Origin: Aquiluna sp. | GTDB lineage: Bacteria; Actinomycetota; Actinomycetes; Actinomycetales; Microbacteriaceae | Reading direction: 5' to 3' | NCBI GenBank assembly: GCA_028822985.1 | Contig: JAPKCK010000004.1 | Span: forward strand, 56,240-120,239 | Length of the DNA: 64,000 nucleotides | Shown: one piece after another, positions 11,909 through 21,588 of the stretch | Layout of the letters: the number at the start of each line of letters is the position of its first letter | Position numbering within the stretch: the stretch's first letter is position 1 | Translations under genes and position numbers: made by a program | Notes under the pieces: generated by a model | Told to the model about the DNA's origin: nothing | The model's database searches: none | Seen by the model: only the letters and a program-made list of their open reading frames with translations

Positions 11909-12085
11909 ATGACTGTGCAACCAGCGGACGAGACGGCGATTACAAAGCCGAGCGTTGTACCTGGGTTGGGCTATCCAAATCAGCGGGACGAGCTATCGCC
12001 TGAGCCAACTGGCTGGAAGCACACCTATAGCCACGATATCGAACATGTTTCACGTGAAACATCTACTGGGGGCGATCATGAGTAG
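11909..12085 (+). CDS. Short ORF (58 aa) spanning parS and overlapping the probable parA start
   Basis: Own translation: MTVQPADETAITKPSVVPGLGYPNQRDELSPEPTGWKHTYSHDIEHVSRETSTGGDHE*; stop overlaps the parA ATG as ATGAGTAG. Translation in vivo is unproven. Confidence 0.45.
   Translation: MTVQPADETAITKPSVVPGLGYPNQRDELSPEPTGWKHTYSHDIEHVSRETSTGGDHE
12046..12061. promoter_or_regulatory. parS: parS site 2 (perfect)
   Basis: TGTTTCACGTGAAACA, 16/16 palindrome adjacent to parAB. Confidence 0.96.
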
Positions 12086-12965
12086 CCAGCAAGATGTCAG
12101 GGCACCAATCCTGAGGGAAATTACCCTTAATTCTGAGCGAGCTAAGAGAGTTGATGCTGCCAAGCTCGTTCCACCAGCCAAGACTCGAATCATTACGGTT
12201 TCGAACCAAAAGGGCGGTGTCGGTAAAACCACCACTGCAGTTAACGTCGCTGCAGCTCTTGCAATCAAGGGCCTTAGGGTTTTGGTGATCGATCTTGATC
12301 CACAGGGCAACGCATCTACTGCACTTGGCGTGGAGCACCACAACGGTGTTCCAGGTAGTTACGAAGTTTTGGTCGATGGATCAGCAGTGGGGCCGCTAGT
12401 TCAACGGAGTCCAGAGCACGAAAACTTGTTCTGCCTGCCCGCCAGCATTAATCTTGCGGGTGCTGAGATCGACATGGTGAACGTGGACCGCCGCGAAAAG
12501 GTTCTAGCCTCGGCTTTGGCGACTTATGTCGACGAGACGGCTCCGCGAATAGATTTTATTTTTATTGACTCGCCACCGAGCCTTGGTTTGCTAACCGTAA
12601 ACGCTCTGGTCGCTGCGACCGAGGTTTTAGTTCCGATTCAATGTGAGTACTACGCCCTCGAGGGGGTAACTCAACTGATTGCCAACATCGAGCGAGTCAA
12701 GAAAGCTCTAAACCCAAGTCTCGATATCAGTTCAATTCTTCTAACCATGTTTGATAACAGGACCAATCTCAGCACCGACGTGGCCAACGAGGTTCGTAAG
12801 TACTTCCCTGAGCAGACACTTGCCGCCACAATTCCGCGCTCTGTACGGCTTTCTGAGGCTCCGAGCTACGGTCAGACTGCAATTACCTTTGATCCGAAGA
12901 ATTCGGGCTCCCTGGCCTATCAGGAAGCCGCTATCGAGCTGGCTCAGCGAGGAGACCACCTATGA
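12078..12965 (+). CDS. parA: Chromosome partitioning ATPase ParA (probable start at ATG 12078; ORF open from 11955)
   Basis: Deviant Walker A SNQKGGVGKTTTAVNVAAALA; DLDPQGNASTALG; immediately upstream of parB. Confidence 0.95.
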   Translation: MSSQQDVRAPILREITLNSERAKRVDAAKLVPPAKTRIITVSNQKGGVGKTTTAVNVAAALAIKGLRVLVIDLDPQGNASTALGVEHHNGVPGSYEVLVDGSAVGPLVQRSPEHENLFCLPASINLAGAEIDMVNVDRREKVLASALATYVDETAPRIDFIFIDSPPSLGLLTVNALVAATEVLVPIQCEYYALEGVTQLIANIERVKKALNPSLDISSILLTMFDNRTNLSTDVANEVRKYFPEQTLAATIPRSVRLSEAPSYGQTAITFDPKNSGSLAYQEAAIELAQRGDHL

Positions 12966-13888
12966 CAACTAGTAAACGCCCAGAACGCCGCGGTGGACTC
13001 GGCAGAGGCATTGGCTCTTTGATTCCAGAGGGCGATCGAAATGCGGTGGATGTCTTCTTCGGTTCTGACAGCACTCAACCAATAGGTGTTGAGGTTGCGC
13101 CAGGAGCCAGACTCGCCCAGCTAGATCTAGGCCAGATAACCCCCAACCCTCAACAGCCAAGAACAGTTTTTGAAGCAGATTCCTTTGCTGAGCTGGTGCA
13201 TTCAATCCGCGAGTTCGGCGTCCTGCAGCCAATTGTCGTGCGGCCGCTGGGCGCGGGCTATGAACTTATTATGGGAGAGCGAAGATTACGAGCATCGAAG
13301 GAGGCCGGGCTTTCATCTATCCCAGCTGTCGTTCGCGAAACGGCTGATGAGAACATGCTGCGTGACGCCCTGCTTGAGAACATTCACCGCGCAAACCTAA
13401 ACCCTCTGGAAGAAGCCTCTGCCTACAAGCAGATGCTCGAGGATTTTGGAACCACTCAGGATCAGTTGGCTGACAAGCTTGGGCGCTCCAGACCGCAAAT
13501 CACTAATACGTTGAGATTGCTGAAACTGCCCATGGATGTTCAGGACAAAGTAGCCGCCGGCGTCCTTAGTGCGGGTCACGCCAGGGCCTTGCTGTCAACC
13601 AACGATGAGAACACTATGCGTGCGCTAGCCAGCCGAGTGATTCGCGAGGGTATCTCGGTTCGCGGACTCGAGGAGATAGTTTCCGGTGCAAAGGCCAAGC
13701 CGGGAAAGGCCACGATTAGGCCGGGCGGCAAACAGGACATGCTCAAGGAGCTCGCCGAGGAATTGGGTGACCACTTGAACACCGTGGTCAAGATAAGCAT
13801 TGGCCGCAAAAAAGGTCAAATGATTATTGAGTTTGGGAACTTAGTGGATTTGAGACGCATAATCCAGGACATCAAGGGTAAAAACTAA
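12962..13888 (+). CDS. parB: Chromosome partitioning protein ParB
   Basis: RGGLGRGIGSLIPE; ParB box I GERRLRASKEAGL; DALLENIHRANLNPLEEA. Confidence 0.96.
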   Translation: MTTSKRPERRGGLGRGIGSLIPEGDRNAVDVFFGSDSTQPIGVEVAPGARLAQLDLGQITPNPQQPRTVFEADSFAELVHSIREFGVLQPIVVRPLGAGYELIMGERRLRASKEAGLSSIPAVVRETADENMLRDALLENIHRANLNPLEEASAYKQMLEDFGTTQDQLADKLGRSRPQITNTLRLLKLPMDVQDKVAAGVLSAGHARALLSTNDENTMRALASRVIREGISVRGLEEIVSGAKAKPGKATIRPGGKQDMLKELAEELGDHLNTVVKISIGRKKGQMIIEFGNLVDLRRIIQDIKGKN

Positions 13889-14829
13889 CTTTTTTGGGCC
13901 AGCTTCACAAGCGCTAGGTATGTTTTGGGCAAGGTCGCTTCGGTTGCCAATACTGCCTGCGGGAAAAGCGAAGTCTCTGTCATTCCGGGTGTCACGTTTG
14001 CCTCCAGGAACCAGATTTCCCCGGATTCATCGACGATCAGGTCTACTCGGCTTAGTTGAGTGAGCCCCAAGCTAGAGTGAACCGCCACTGCAATGCGGGC
14101 AGCTTCCGTCAGAACCTCATCATCCAGCCGAGCCGGAACGTAATAGTTCGTCTGGCCGGGTGTGTAGCGCTCGCTATAGCCAAACTCACCGGAGTCAGGG
14201 ACTATCTCAACCGCGGGAAGAGCTATTGGCCCATCTCCTAAGTCAATAACGCTAACTGCTAGTTCGGTGCCGACGATAAAACGCTCAATCATTACTTGAT
14301 CGCAGTACGCAAATGCATCGACCATTGCTTTTGCAAAGCTTTTTGGCTCGGAAACTTTCGCGCAACCCTGCGCGGAGCCACCTTTAGCTGGCTTTACCAC
14401 GAGGGGGAAACCAAGTTCAGTCCCAACCATTGCTAGCACCGACTCTGCATTCAGTTCCCGAAAGCTTGATTTGGGGAGTGCGATGGATTCAGGTGTTTTG
14501 ATGTCCTGCCTTGCGACTAGCACCTTCGCCACTGGCTTATCCCAGGCCAGGCGAGCACCCGCGGAACCGGACCCGACAAATGCAATTCCAGCCAGTTGCA
14601 ATAGATTTTGCAAGGAACCGTCCTCGCCAACGGCGCCGTGGAGCGTGGACCAAACCACATCTGGCCTAGTTGCCATTAGGTGACCCACCAGCTCGCCGTC
14701 TGGTTCGCGTATTTCGGTTGAAACCCCAGCGTCGGTAAGTGCGTCGGCAACTCTTCGACCGGATTTGAGGGAAACGTCACGCTCGTGAGAGATTCCGCCG
14801 GCTAAAATCAGCACTCGAAGGTCGCTCAC
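13885..14829 (-). CDS. D-alanine--D-alanine ligase family protein
   Basis: ATP-grasp fold, ILAGGISHERDVSLKSGR, VVKPAKGGSAQG, WFLEANVTPGMTETSLFPQA. Confidence 0.88.
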   Translation of the reverse strand: MSDLRVLILAGGISHERDVSLKSGRRVADALTDAGVSTEIREPDGELVGHLMATRPDVVWSTLHGAVGEDGSLQNLLQLAGIAFVGSGSAGARLAWDKPVAKVLVARQDIKTPESIALPKSSFRELNAESVLAMVGTELGFPLVVKPAKGGSAQGCAKVSEPKSFAKAMVDAFAYCDQVMIERFIVGTELAVSVIDLGDGPIALPAVEIVPDSGEFGYSERYTPGQTNYYVPARLDDEVLTEAARIAVAVHSSLGLTQLSRVDLIVDESGEIWFLEANVTPGMTETSLFPQAVLATEATLPKTYLALVKLAQKS

Positions 14830-16088
14830 TAGTCCCTCTTCCCAAAGGTCTCCAGAAGATCTATTTGTTGGTTTAGAACCCTGGAAAGCCTCTCAATGCC
14901 TACGCGAACATTGTCGGCCGTTGGGTGAGAGAAGCAAATTCTGATGTTGTCCGCTCCTCGGCCATCTCCAAAGAAGGCGGTTCCGGGCGTATACGCCACC
15001 AGCTCAGTGACGGCCAGCGGCAGCATTTCTTTACTGTTTAGCCCTTCGGGGAGCGTAAGCCACAGGAAGAAGCCCCCATCCGGCCTGGTCGTGTGGACCT
15101 TTGGTAAAAACTGCTCGACAGCCTGCAGAGCGGCGTCGCGCTTGGTTTGATACAGGTCCCTAAAGGTCCCGATCTGTTTTTGCCAGTCGGCAATGCTCAG
15201 GTATTCACTAACGAGCATTTGGGCGAAGCTGGCGGGGGACAAAATTGCCGACTCATTAGCGAGCACCAGTTTTTCCCTGATTGCTGGTGGGGCAAGCACA
15301 TAGCCGACTCGAAGCCCCGGGGACAATATCTTAGAAAAACTTCCCAGGTAAACTACGTTCTGCTCATCGAGCGATCTCATCGCGTTCGGCGGTTTTTCGC
15401 CGAAGTAAAGCTGTCCGTAGGGGTTATCCTCAACGATCAGGATGCCACGTTGCTTGCAAATCTCCAGAACTTCAAGTCTGCGATCGGCAGTGAGGGTCAC
15501 GCCACTGGGGTTTGCAAAGTTGGGCACTAAGTAGAGCAGTTTTATGCGCTTGCCTTCGGCAGTCAGCCGATCGGCTGTTTCGGCAAGTGCTTGAGGCGAA
15601 ATGCCGTGCTCGTCTGTGTAAACGTGAGCAATGTGAGCCTCTTTGTGCCGGAAAATTCCTACGGCACCCACGTAACTTGGGGCCTCAACCAAAACGACAT
15701 CGCCCTTGTCCAAAAATAAGTCCGAAACTAGTTCTAAGCCGTGCTGAGACCCGGTGGTGATTGTGATGTCCTCAACCGAGCTGTGGATGCCCTCGAGGGC
15801 CATGATTTCTTGGATCTGTTCCCGAAGTCGTAAGTCTCCTTGACCGCCACCGTACTGAAGGGCTAAGTCCTTGCGGTTGGACATGAGCGACGCAAAAGCT
15901 TTTTCTATTAGTTCAGTGTCAAGAGCCGCAACATCCGGCATTCCACCGGCGAGCGAGACTACTTCTGGCCTAGACACCACTGCGAAGAGCGCTCTAACCT
16001 CGGAAACCGATAAGTTCTCGGCCCGCGCGGCGTAGGAATGCTTCCAAGCATCAAAGTTGGTTACTCCGTCAGCACGCGTCTTAGTCAT
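14829..16088 (-). CDS. PLP-dependent aminotransferase (class I/II, MocR/2-aminoadipate-like)
   Basis: LAGGMPD..., LQYGGGQGDLRLREQI, ITTGSQHGLELVSDLFLDKGD, YLGSFSKILSPGLRVGY (PLP Lys). Confidence 0.9.
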   Translation of the reverse strand: MTKTRADGVTNFDAWKHSYAARAENLSVSEVRALFAVVSRPEVVSLAGGMPDVAALDTELIEKAFASLMSNRKDLALQYGGGQGDLRLREQIQEIMALEGIHSSVEDITITTGSQHGLELVSDLFLDKGDVVLVEAPSYVGAVGIFRHKEAHIAHVYTDEHGISPQALAETADRLTAEGKRIKLLYLVPNFANPSGVTLTADRRLEVLEICKQRGILIVEDNPYGQLYFGEKPPNAMRSLDEQNVVYLGSFSKILSPGLRVGYVLAPPAIREKLVLANESAILSPASFAQMLVSEYLSIADWQKQIGTFRDLYQTKRDAALQAVEQFLPKVHTTRPDGGFFLWLTLPEGLNSKEMLPLAVTELVAYTPGTAFFGDGRGADNIRICFSHPTADNVRVGIERLSRVLNQQIDLLETFGKRD

Positions 16089-16145
16089 TCGAACTCCAAG
16101 GGTAGGTTCTAAAAAAGTCTAGTTCCCTAATTGCCCAGTGACTAG

Positions 16146-16475
16146 CTAACTAGCTGGAAGGAGGTCGCGGATTTCATCCATGATTGCGGCCTTTGGTCTC
16201 GCTCCAACCAACTGCTTTACCAGCTTGCCACCCTGGAAAATGCCCAGGAGCGGAATTGAGGTGACGCTGTAGTCCATGGCGAGCTGCTGCTCAAGGTCAA
16301 CGTTCACCTTTACGATTTTGATGCTGTCTGCATTCTCACTTGCTATTTCATCCAGAACTGGCGCAACCATGCGGCATGGGCCGCACCATTCAGCCCAGAA
16401 ATCAACGATTACTAGCTTTTCTTCGTGCAGAACTTCTTGGTCAAAAGATGCTTTTGTTGCTTCAACTGGTTGCAT
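16146..16475 (-). CDS. trxA: Thioredoxin
   Basis: DFWAEWCGPCRMVAPVLDEIA with WCGPC active site. Confidence 0.96.
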   Translation of the reverse strand: MQPVEATKASFDQEVLHEEKLVIVDFWAEWCGPCRMVAPVLDEIASENADSIKIVKVNVDLEQQLAMDYSVTSIPLLGIFQGGKLVKQLVGARPKAAIMDEIRDLLPAS

Positions 16476-16485
16476 TTCTCTCTCC

Positions 16486-17406
16486 TTATTTCGAACTTAG
16501 GTAGTGCTCGGCGTCGAGTGCTGCAACGCAGCCTGATCCAGCCGCAGTGATTGCTTGTCGGTAAATCGGATCAATCACGTCGCCAGCAGCAAATACTCCC
16601 GGCAGGCTTGTCTTTGATGTTCGGCCATCTACTTTTATGAAACGCTCTTTAGAAATCTCCACTTGATTTTCAATCAAGCTAACCCTCGGGTCGCTTCCGA
16701 TGGCAACGAACAAGCCTTCAATGGCCAGGTCCCGCTTTTCACCGGTTACAGTGTCTTCCAACACGACGCCATCTAGCTTCGGCGAGCCCTTTAACTCGGT
16801 GATCGCCGAGTTCCAGATAAATTCAATTTTCTCGTTGTCAAAAGACCGCTTCTGCATGATTTCTGACGCCTTCAAGCTGTCTCTCCGGTGGATGACATAA
16901 ACCTTGGATGCAAACTTTGTCAGGAAATTAGCCTCTTCCATGGCGGAGTCACCGCCGCCGACGACGGCAATCACTTTTTCACGGAAGAAGAACCCGTCGC
17001 AGGTTGCACACCAAGAAACCCCGTGTCCGCTTAGCTCTTGTTCTCGAGGAACACCCAGCTCTCGGTAGGCGGCTCCGGTCGACAAAATAACGGTTTTGGC
17101 TTCGTAGGTTTCACCGTTTCCGGTCTTTACTATCTTGATATCACCGGTGAGATCCACCTCTGTCACATCTTCAAACAAAATCTCGGTGCCGAACCGCTCC
17201 GCCTGCTCTTGGAAGCTAGCCATTAGATCCGGACCCATGAGGCCATTCGGGAAACCCGGATAGTTTTCCACGTCTGTGGTTTTCATCAGCTCGCCACCTG
17301 GCTCAACGCTCGAGGCGATCATCAGCGGATTCAGGGCGGCTCTAGCAGCGTAGATGGCTGCTGTGTAACCGGCAGGACCGGAACCGATGATTATTACTTC
17401 TCTCAT
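16486..17406 (-). CDS. trxB: Thioredoxin-disulfide reductase
   Basis: IIGSGPAGYTAAIYAARA, CATCDGFFFR redox motif, adjacent to trxA. Confidence 0.96.
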   Translation of the reverse strand: MREVIIIGSGPAGYTAAIYAARAALNPLMIASSVEPGGELMKTTDVENYPGFPNGLMGPDLMASFQEQAERFGTEILFEDVTEVDLTGDIKIVKTGNGETYEAKTVILSTGAAYRELGVPREQELSGHGVSWCATCDGFFFREKVIAVVGGGDSAMEEANFLTKFASKVYVIHRRDSLKASEIMQKRSFDNEKIEFIWNSAITELKGSPKLDGVVLEDTVTGEKRDLAIEGLFVAIGSDPRVSLIENQVEISKERFIKVDGRTSKTSLPGVFAAGDVIDPIYRQAITAAGSGCVAALDAEHYLSSK

Positions 17407-17475
17407 GATGCTCTTTTCTGGTTATTTCGTAAAACATAGACGCTCATCTATTTATTCCAAGACTAGATTAGCGAA

Positions 17476-19125
17476 CTACTTTGAATTTTTGCCAAATCTA
17501 ATGGTCAATTGTTTCGAAACCTCTCTGAGTTCTGGAACTCTGAACAACCAAAGCAACCCTAAGTAGGTAAACAGCATGGCGAACCCAACCAATAATCCGC
17601 TTGCTACCGCCGTTACCGCCCGGTCTACCGGGTAGCTGCCCTCGCCAATGCCGCCGAGCCAATTCAGAGCGAGAACTCCGATCATGGCGGCCGGAATCAT
17701 GGCCAAGAAAAATGTAATCAGCGACTTGCCAACGCCAAAGCCCTCTAGACCGCCGATTCGAGCCTTCAGCGCCAAGTACGCGATGATTCCTTGAACTGTC
17801 ACCGAGAAAGCAGTCAATAAAGCAATTGACACCACGAGCCACTGCTTGTCCATTGTTGCGCCGAGAATCAGTGAGCCGGTGATGTGGATCACAATCTGGA
17901 TGCTTGTAAAGAAAAACGGTGTTTTTGTGTCCTCAAGTGCAAAGAAAGCTCTTTGCATCATGTAGACGAAGCTAAACGGAACCAGGCCGATCATGAATGC
18001 TGCGACCACATTTCCAAGCGCAGCGGTCGCGGGGTACTCTCCCGCGAAAACTCGAGCAATCGGATAGCTCAGGACTATCAAGATCGCTGTAGAGATCATG
18101 CTCACGAGTGCGATCACTTTGAGCCCGGTGGTCATGTCAATCTTGAATTTAGCCATGTCTTTATTCGCAGCGTGCTGGCTCATTCTTGTGAAGTAGGCGG
18201 TGGCTACCGAAACTGTGACTACCGAGTGCGGAAGCATGAAAATTAGCCATGCAATCGCGGCCGCGGCCACCGATGCCACCACAATCCCGGTGTCTCTAGC
18301 GCTTGCGGCAGTGGAGGCAACCGCAGTTTGAACCAAGCCACCGATTTGTGTAACAAAGACCATCGCGAGCGACCAGCTCGCGGTCTTTAGGGCTGGCCCC
18401 AGGCCGAAACCACGCCAGCGGAAATTTAGCTTCAACTTCAAGCCGATTCTCCGCCAGCTTGCCAACAGAATCATCGACTGCGCCGCCACACCCAAAGTCG
18501 CGCTCCCCGCCAAAAGGGCTATCTGGTCAGCGCCCCAGTCCGTGACGCCTCTTGCCCCGGTAGGGTCCGCACCAAAAATAGCTATGAATGCCGCTAGGCC
18601 TCCCAGTGAAACCAAGTTGTTTAGAACCGGTGCCCACATGTAAGGACCAAAGGCGCTTCTGGAGTTCAGGACCTCGCCAAAAACCGAATATATCCCGTAG
18701 AAAAACAGCTGAGGCAGGCACCAGTAGGCAAAGGCGGTCGCCAGCGCCAGCTGCTGCTCGGTCCAACCGGCCGTGTAGAGCCGAACTAGGAACGGGGCCG
18801 CGATGGTAAGAATAAGCCCGACAACAAAAAACACGGTGATGGCCAGTGTGACAAAGCGGTCGATGTAGCCCTTGCCGCCGTCTTTGGCGGCGCGCGCTCG
18901 AACCAACTGCGGAACCAGCACGGCATTTAAAACGCCACCGACGATTATTGCGTAGATGCTATTCGGCAGCTGATTGGCGACACCGAAAGCATCGGCTGCG
19001 TCGGTAGTGACACCGATTGTGGCGGCCAGTAAGACCGCGCGCGCAAAACCTAGTAGCCGGGACACAATTGTTCCGCTTGCCATGATCAGCGAACTGCGAG
19101 TCACTGAGGGGTTGATATCACTCAC
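17476..19125 (-). CDS. murJ: Lipid II flippase MurJ/MviN family
   Basis: Polytopic, SSLIMASGTIVSRLLGFARAVLLA, VVGGVLNAVLVPQLVRA; MATE/MVF family signature. Confidence 0.93.
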   Translation of the reverse strand: MSDINPSVTRSSLIMASGTIVSRLLGFARAVLLAATIGVTTDAADAFGVANQLPNSIYAIIVGGVLNAVLVPQLVRARAAKDGGKGYIDRFVTLAITVFFVVGLILTIAAPFLVRLYTAGWTEQQLALATAFAYWCLPQLFFYGIYSVFGEVLNSRSAFGPYMWAPVLNNLVSLGGLAAFIAIFGADPTGARGVTDWGADQIALLAGSATLGVAAQSMILLASWRRIGLKLKLNFRWRGFGLGPALKTASWSLAMVFVTQIGGLVQTAVASTAASARDTGIVVASVAAAAIAWLIFMLPHSVVTVSVATAYFTRMSQHAANKDMAKFKIDMTTGLKVIALVSMISTAILIVLSYPIARVFAGEYPATAALGNVVAAFMIGLVPFSFVYMMQRAFFALEDTKTPFFFTSIQIVIHITGSLILGATMDKQWLVVSIALLTAFSVTVQGIIAYLALKARIGGLEGFGVGKSLITFFLAMIPAAMIGVLALNWLGGIGEGSYPVDRAVTAVASGLLVGFAMLFTYLGLLWLFRVPELREVSKQLTIRFGKNSK

Positions 19126-19585
19126 GGGGCTGCTTTCGAAGCTTCGAGGTGGTTCGGATCACACCAATAACAATCAGTGCGAACATCGCCACACCAAAGC
19201 TAACCAGCAAAAACAGCTCAATGTCGTAATTTACGATCACTTCCACAATCACGGTGTCGCCGATCTGGTTGCCCTCAATGCTCAGCCACACCGAAATTTC
19301 GAGCGGTCCATTGGCAATTGCCTTGATTGGGAGTTCGGCCACCGCGCTTGATCTTGCCGGGACGATGAGCGTGGCGCTCTCAATTATTTCTAGGCGAAAG
19401 CTGTTGCTTGCCGCCATAACCGTGACTTCCATGTCTTGGTCGGTGGGGTTCGTGACTGTTACCGGTATCCGGGCATCTCTCGCCACAACGTTTATGTTGC
19501 TACCTGGGACAATGCTTGGTTCAGCCGCGATGGCGGCGTTTGGAATGAGCAGAAGTGCTAGCACCAGTAGCCACGCCCGTCTCAC
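19118..19585 (-). CDS. Small secreted/membrane protein, possibly a compact DUF6049-like protein
   Basis: N-terminal signal peptide, beta-rich region, C-terminal TM helix LFLLVSFGVAMFALIVIGVI; sits directly upstream of murJ. Confidence 0.45.
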   Translation of the reverse strand: MRRAWLLVLALLLIPNAAIAAEPSIVPGSNINVVARDARIPVTVTNPTDQDMEVTVMAASNSFRLEIIESATLIVPARSSAVAELPIKAIANGPLEISVWLSIEGNQIGDTVIVEVIVNYDIELFLLVSFGVAMFALIVIGVIRTTSKLRKQPRE

Positions 19586-20028
19586 TGGAGCAGCCTCTGG
19601 GCCTTCTCCGCGATGCGCTTTTCAGTGGCGTGAGCCAATACATCTCCAACCTCGCTGATGTCGAACCATCGAACATCAACCACCTCACCAGTCGGGTCAT
19701 TATTGGCAGAAAGCTCGCCGCCGGTGTGTCTAAGCAGGTAGTGATGAACTGTCTTTTTAATTCTTTTTTTACCGACCGTGAACCCGTACTGAATTTCGCC
19801 AATTTTCGAGACCACTTCGCAGGCTAGGCCGGTTTCTTCCTCAACCTCGCGTTTAGCGGTTTGTTCTAGGGCTTCTCCGGGTTCAACGTGCCCCTTTGGG
19901 ATTACCCAGTCCATGCCTCCACCGCGATTCCGGTGGCTAATCAGTGCAACTTCGTTTGGGTTTGTGGCGCTAATAACTAGACCGCCAGCGGAGACTTCCG
20001 TGACAGTTCTATTACTGGGGGCACTCAT
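19582..20028 (-). CDS. NUDIX hydrolase
   Basis: NUDIX box GHVEPGEALEQTAKREVEEETGL. Confidence 0.93.
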   Translation of the reverse strand: MSAPSNRTVTEVSAGGLVISATNPNEVALISHRNRGGGMDWVIPKGHVEPGEALEQTAKREVEEETGLACEVVSKIGEIQYGFTVGKKRIKKTVHHYLLRHTGGELSANNDPTGEVVDVRWFDISEVGDVLAHATEKRIAEKAQRLLQ

Positions 20029-20067
20029 AACCCAACTCTACTTGTCGACTGTGGCAAGCTATTGCGC

Positions 20068-21486
20068 ATGCAACAAGTGGCGGATGCTCTCAAGAACCTG
20101 ACGGACAACACGGATAACCCGTTGTTCACTGTCCTGGGCGAGGCCTTTGCGGCAGCTGGCGAAGAGCTGGCTCTGGTCGGTGGGCCAGTCCGGGATGCCA
20201 TTATGGGCAGGCGCTCAATTGACTTAGATTTCGCCACTAGTGCCAACCCAGACAAGATTCTGAGCATCGTCGGACCTTTGGCGAGCGTAACCTGGGATAT
20301 CGGCAGAGCCTTCGGCACAATTGCCGCTCAAATCGCTGACGAAAAAGTTGAGATTACAAGCTATCGCGCCGATAGCTATGAGGTTGGTTCGAGGAAACCA
20401 ACCATTGAATTTGGTGACAATCTAGAGGATGACCTGAAGCGCAGAGACTTCACCGTGAACTCAATGGCCCTTCGGTTGCCATCCAGAATTTTTGTTGATC
20501 CACATCAGGGCCTTCGCGATTTGCTGCTGGAAACCCTCAGAACCCCTTCAGCCCCGGAGATTTCCTTCTCGGACGACCCGCTTCGCATGATGCGAGGGGC
20601 CAGGTTCGCATCGCAGCTCGGGTTTGAACTGGACCCGGAGGCTTTCACAGCCATGCGTGGCATGGCTGAACGAATTGAAATCATCTCCAAGGAGCGAGTT
20701 CGTGACGAACTGAGCAAACTTTTGCTGTCAGATAACCCGATTCCAGGTCTTGAGATCTTGGTCGATAGCGGCATTGCAAAACTTGTCTTGCCGGAGTTGC
20801 CGGCTCTAAGGCTGGAAATGGATGAGCACCACCACCACAAGGACGTTTATCAACACAGCCTTACAGTCGTTTCTCAAGCAATCGAGCTGGAAGCTGAGTA
20901 TGGGTTGGAAAAAAACCTCGTGCTCCGGCTAGCAGCGCTGCTACACGACATTGGTAAGCCAGCGACTAGAAAATTGGAGTCCGGAGGCGCGGTCACTTTT
21001 CATCACCACGACGTGGTCGGGGCAAAGCTTGCAAAAAAGCGTCTGAGTGAACTGCGCTTTGACAATGACACCGTCAAGGCCGTTTACCGTTTGGTCGAGC
21101 TACACCTGAGGTTCTTCGGGTATTCGGACCAGCAGTGGAGTGACAGCGCGGTCAGGCGTTACGTGAGAGACGCCGAATCTCAACTCGCCCAGCTACACGT
21201 ATTGACGCGCGCAGACGTCACAACCAGAAATAAGCGCAAAGCCGATCGCTTGGCCCACGCCTACGACGATTTGGAAAAACGAATTGCGATTCTGAGCGAA
21301 CAAGAGCAGCTCGATGCAATTCGCCCGGAATTAGATGGCGCTCAAATTATGGAACTCCTGAAGATAAAACCCGGTCGCGAGGTCGGAATTGCTTACGATT
21401 ATTTGCTGGAGTTGCGCTTAGATCAGGGCGAGATTGGCCCAGAAGAAGCAAAGAAACTCTTGCTCGAGTGGTGGTCGAACCGCTAA
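20068..21486 (+). CDS. CCA tRNA nucleotidyltransferase (ATG 20068; ORF open from TTG 20062)
   Basis: LVGGPVRDAIMGRRSIDLDFATSA and HD domain LLHDIGKPATRK. Confidence 0.94.
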   Translation: MQQVADALKNLTDNTDNPLFTVLGEAFAAAGEELALVGGPVRDAIMGRRSIDLDFATSANPDKILSIVGPLASVTWDIGRAFGTIAAQIADEKVEITSYRADSYEVGSRKPTIEFGDNLEDDLKRRDFTVNSMALRLPSRIFVDPHQGLRDLLLETLRTPSAPEISFSDDPLRMMRGARFASQLGFELDPEAFTAMRGMAERIEIISKERVRDELSKLLLSDNPIPGLEILVDSGIAKLVLPELPALRLEMDEHHHHKDVYQHSLTVVSQAIELEAEYGLEKNLVLRLAALLHDIGKPATRKLESGGAVTFHHHDVVGAKLAKKRLSELRFDNDTVKAVYRLVELHLRFFGYSDQQWSDSAVRRYVRDAESQLAQLHVLTRADVTTRNKRKADRLAHAYDDLEKRIAILSEQEQLDAIRPELDGAQIMELLKIKPGREVGIAYDYLLELRLDQGEIGPEEAKKLLLEWWSNR

Positions 21487-21532
21487 GGTTGAAAGGTTGC
21501 TTAGGCAATTCCAAAGTAAAAAAAATGCTAAT

Positions 21533-21583
21533 ACCCTCCTGTCACGGAAAGACCGTGGCCGTTTTAGACCGAAGGAGGTGGGT
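21533..21583 (+). promoter_or_regulatory. Putative structured rpsF leader (S6:S18-type autoregulatory element)
   Basis: ACCCTCCT (21533-21540) can pair with AGGAGGTGGGT (21573-21583), masking the SD; internal hairpin CACGG/CCGTG (21543-21547/21553-21557); just upstream of rpsF with rpsR in the same operon. Confidence 0.6.
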
Positions 21584-21588
21584 TATAA

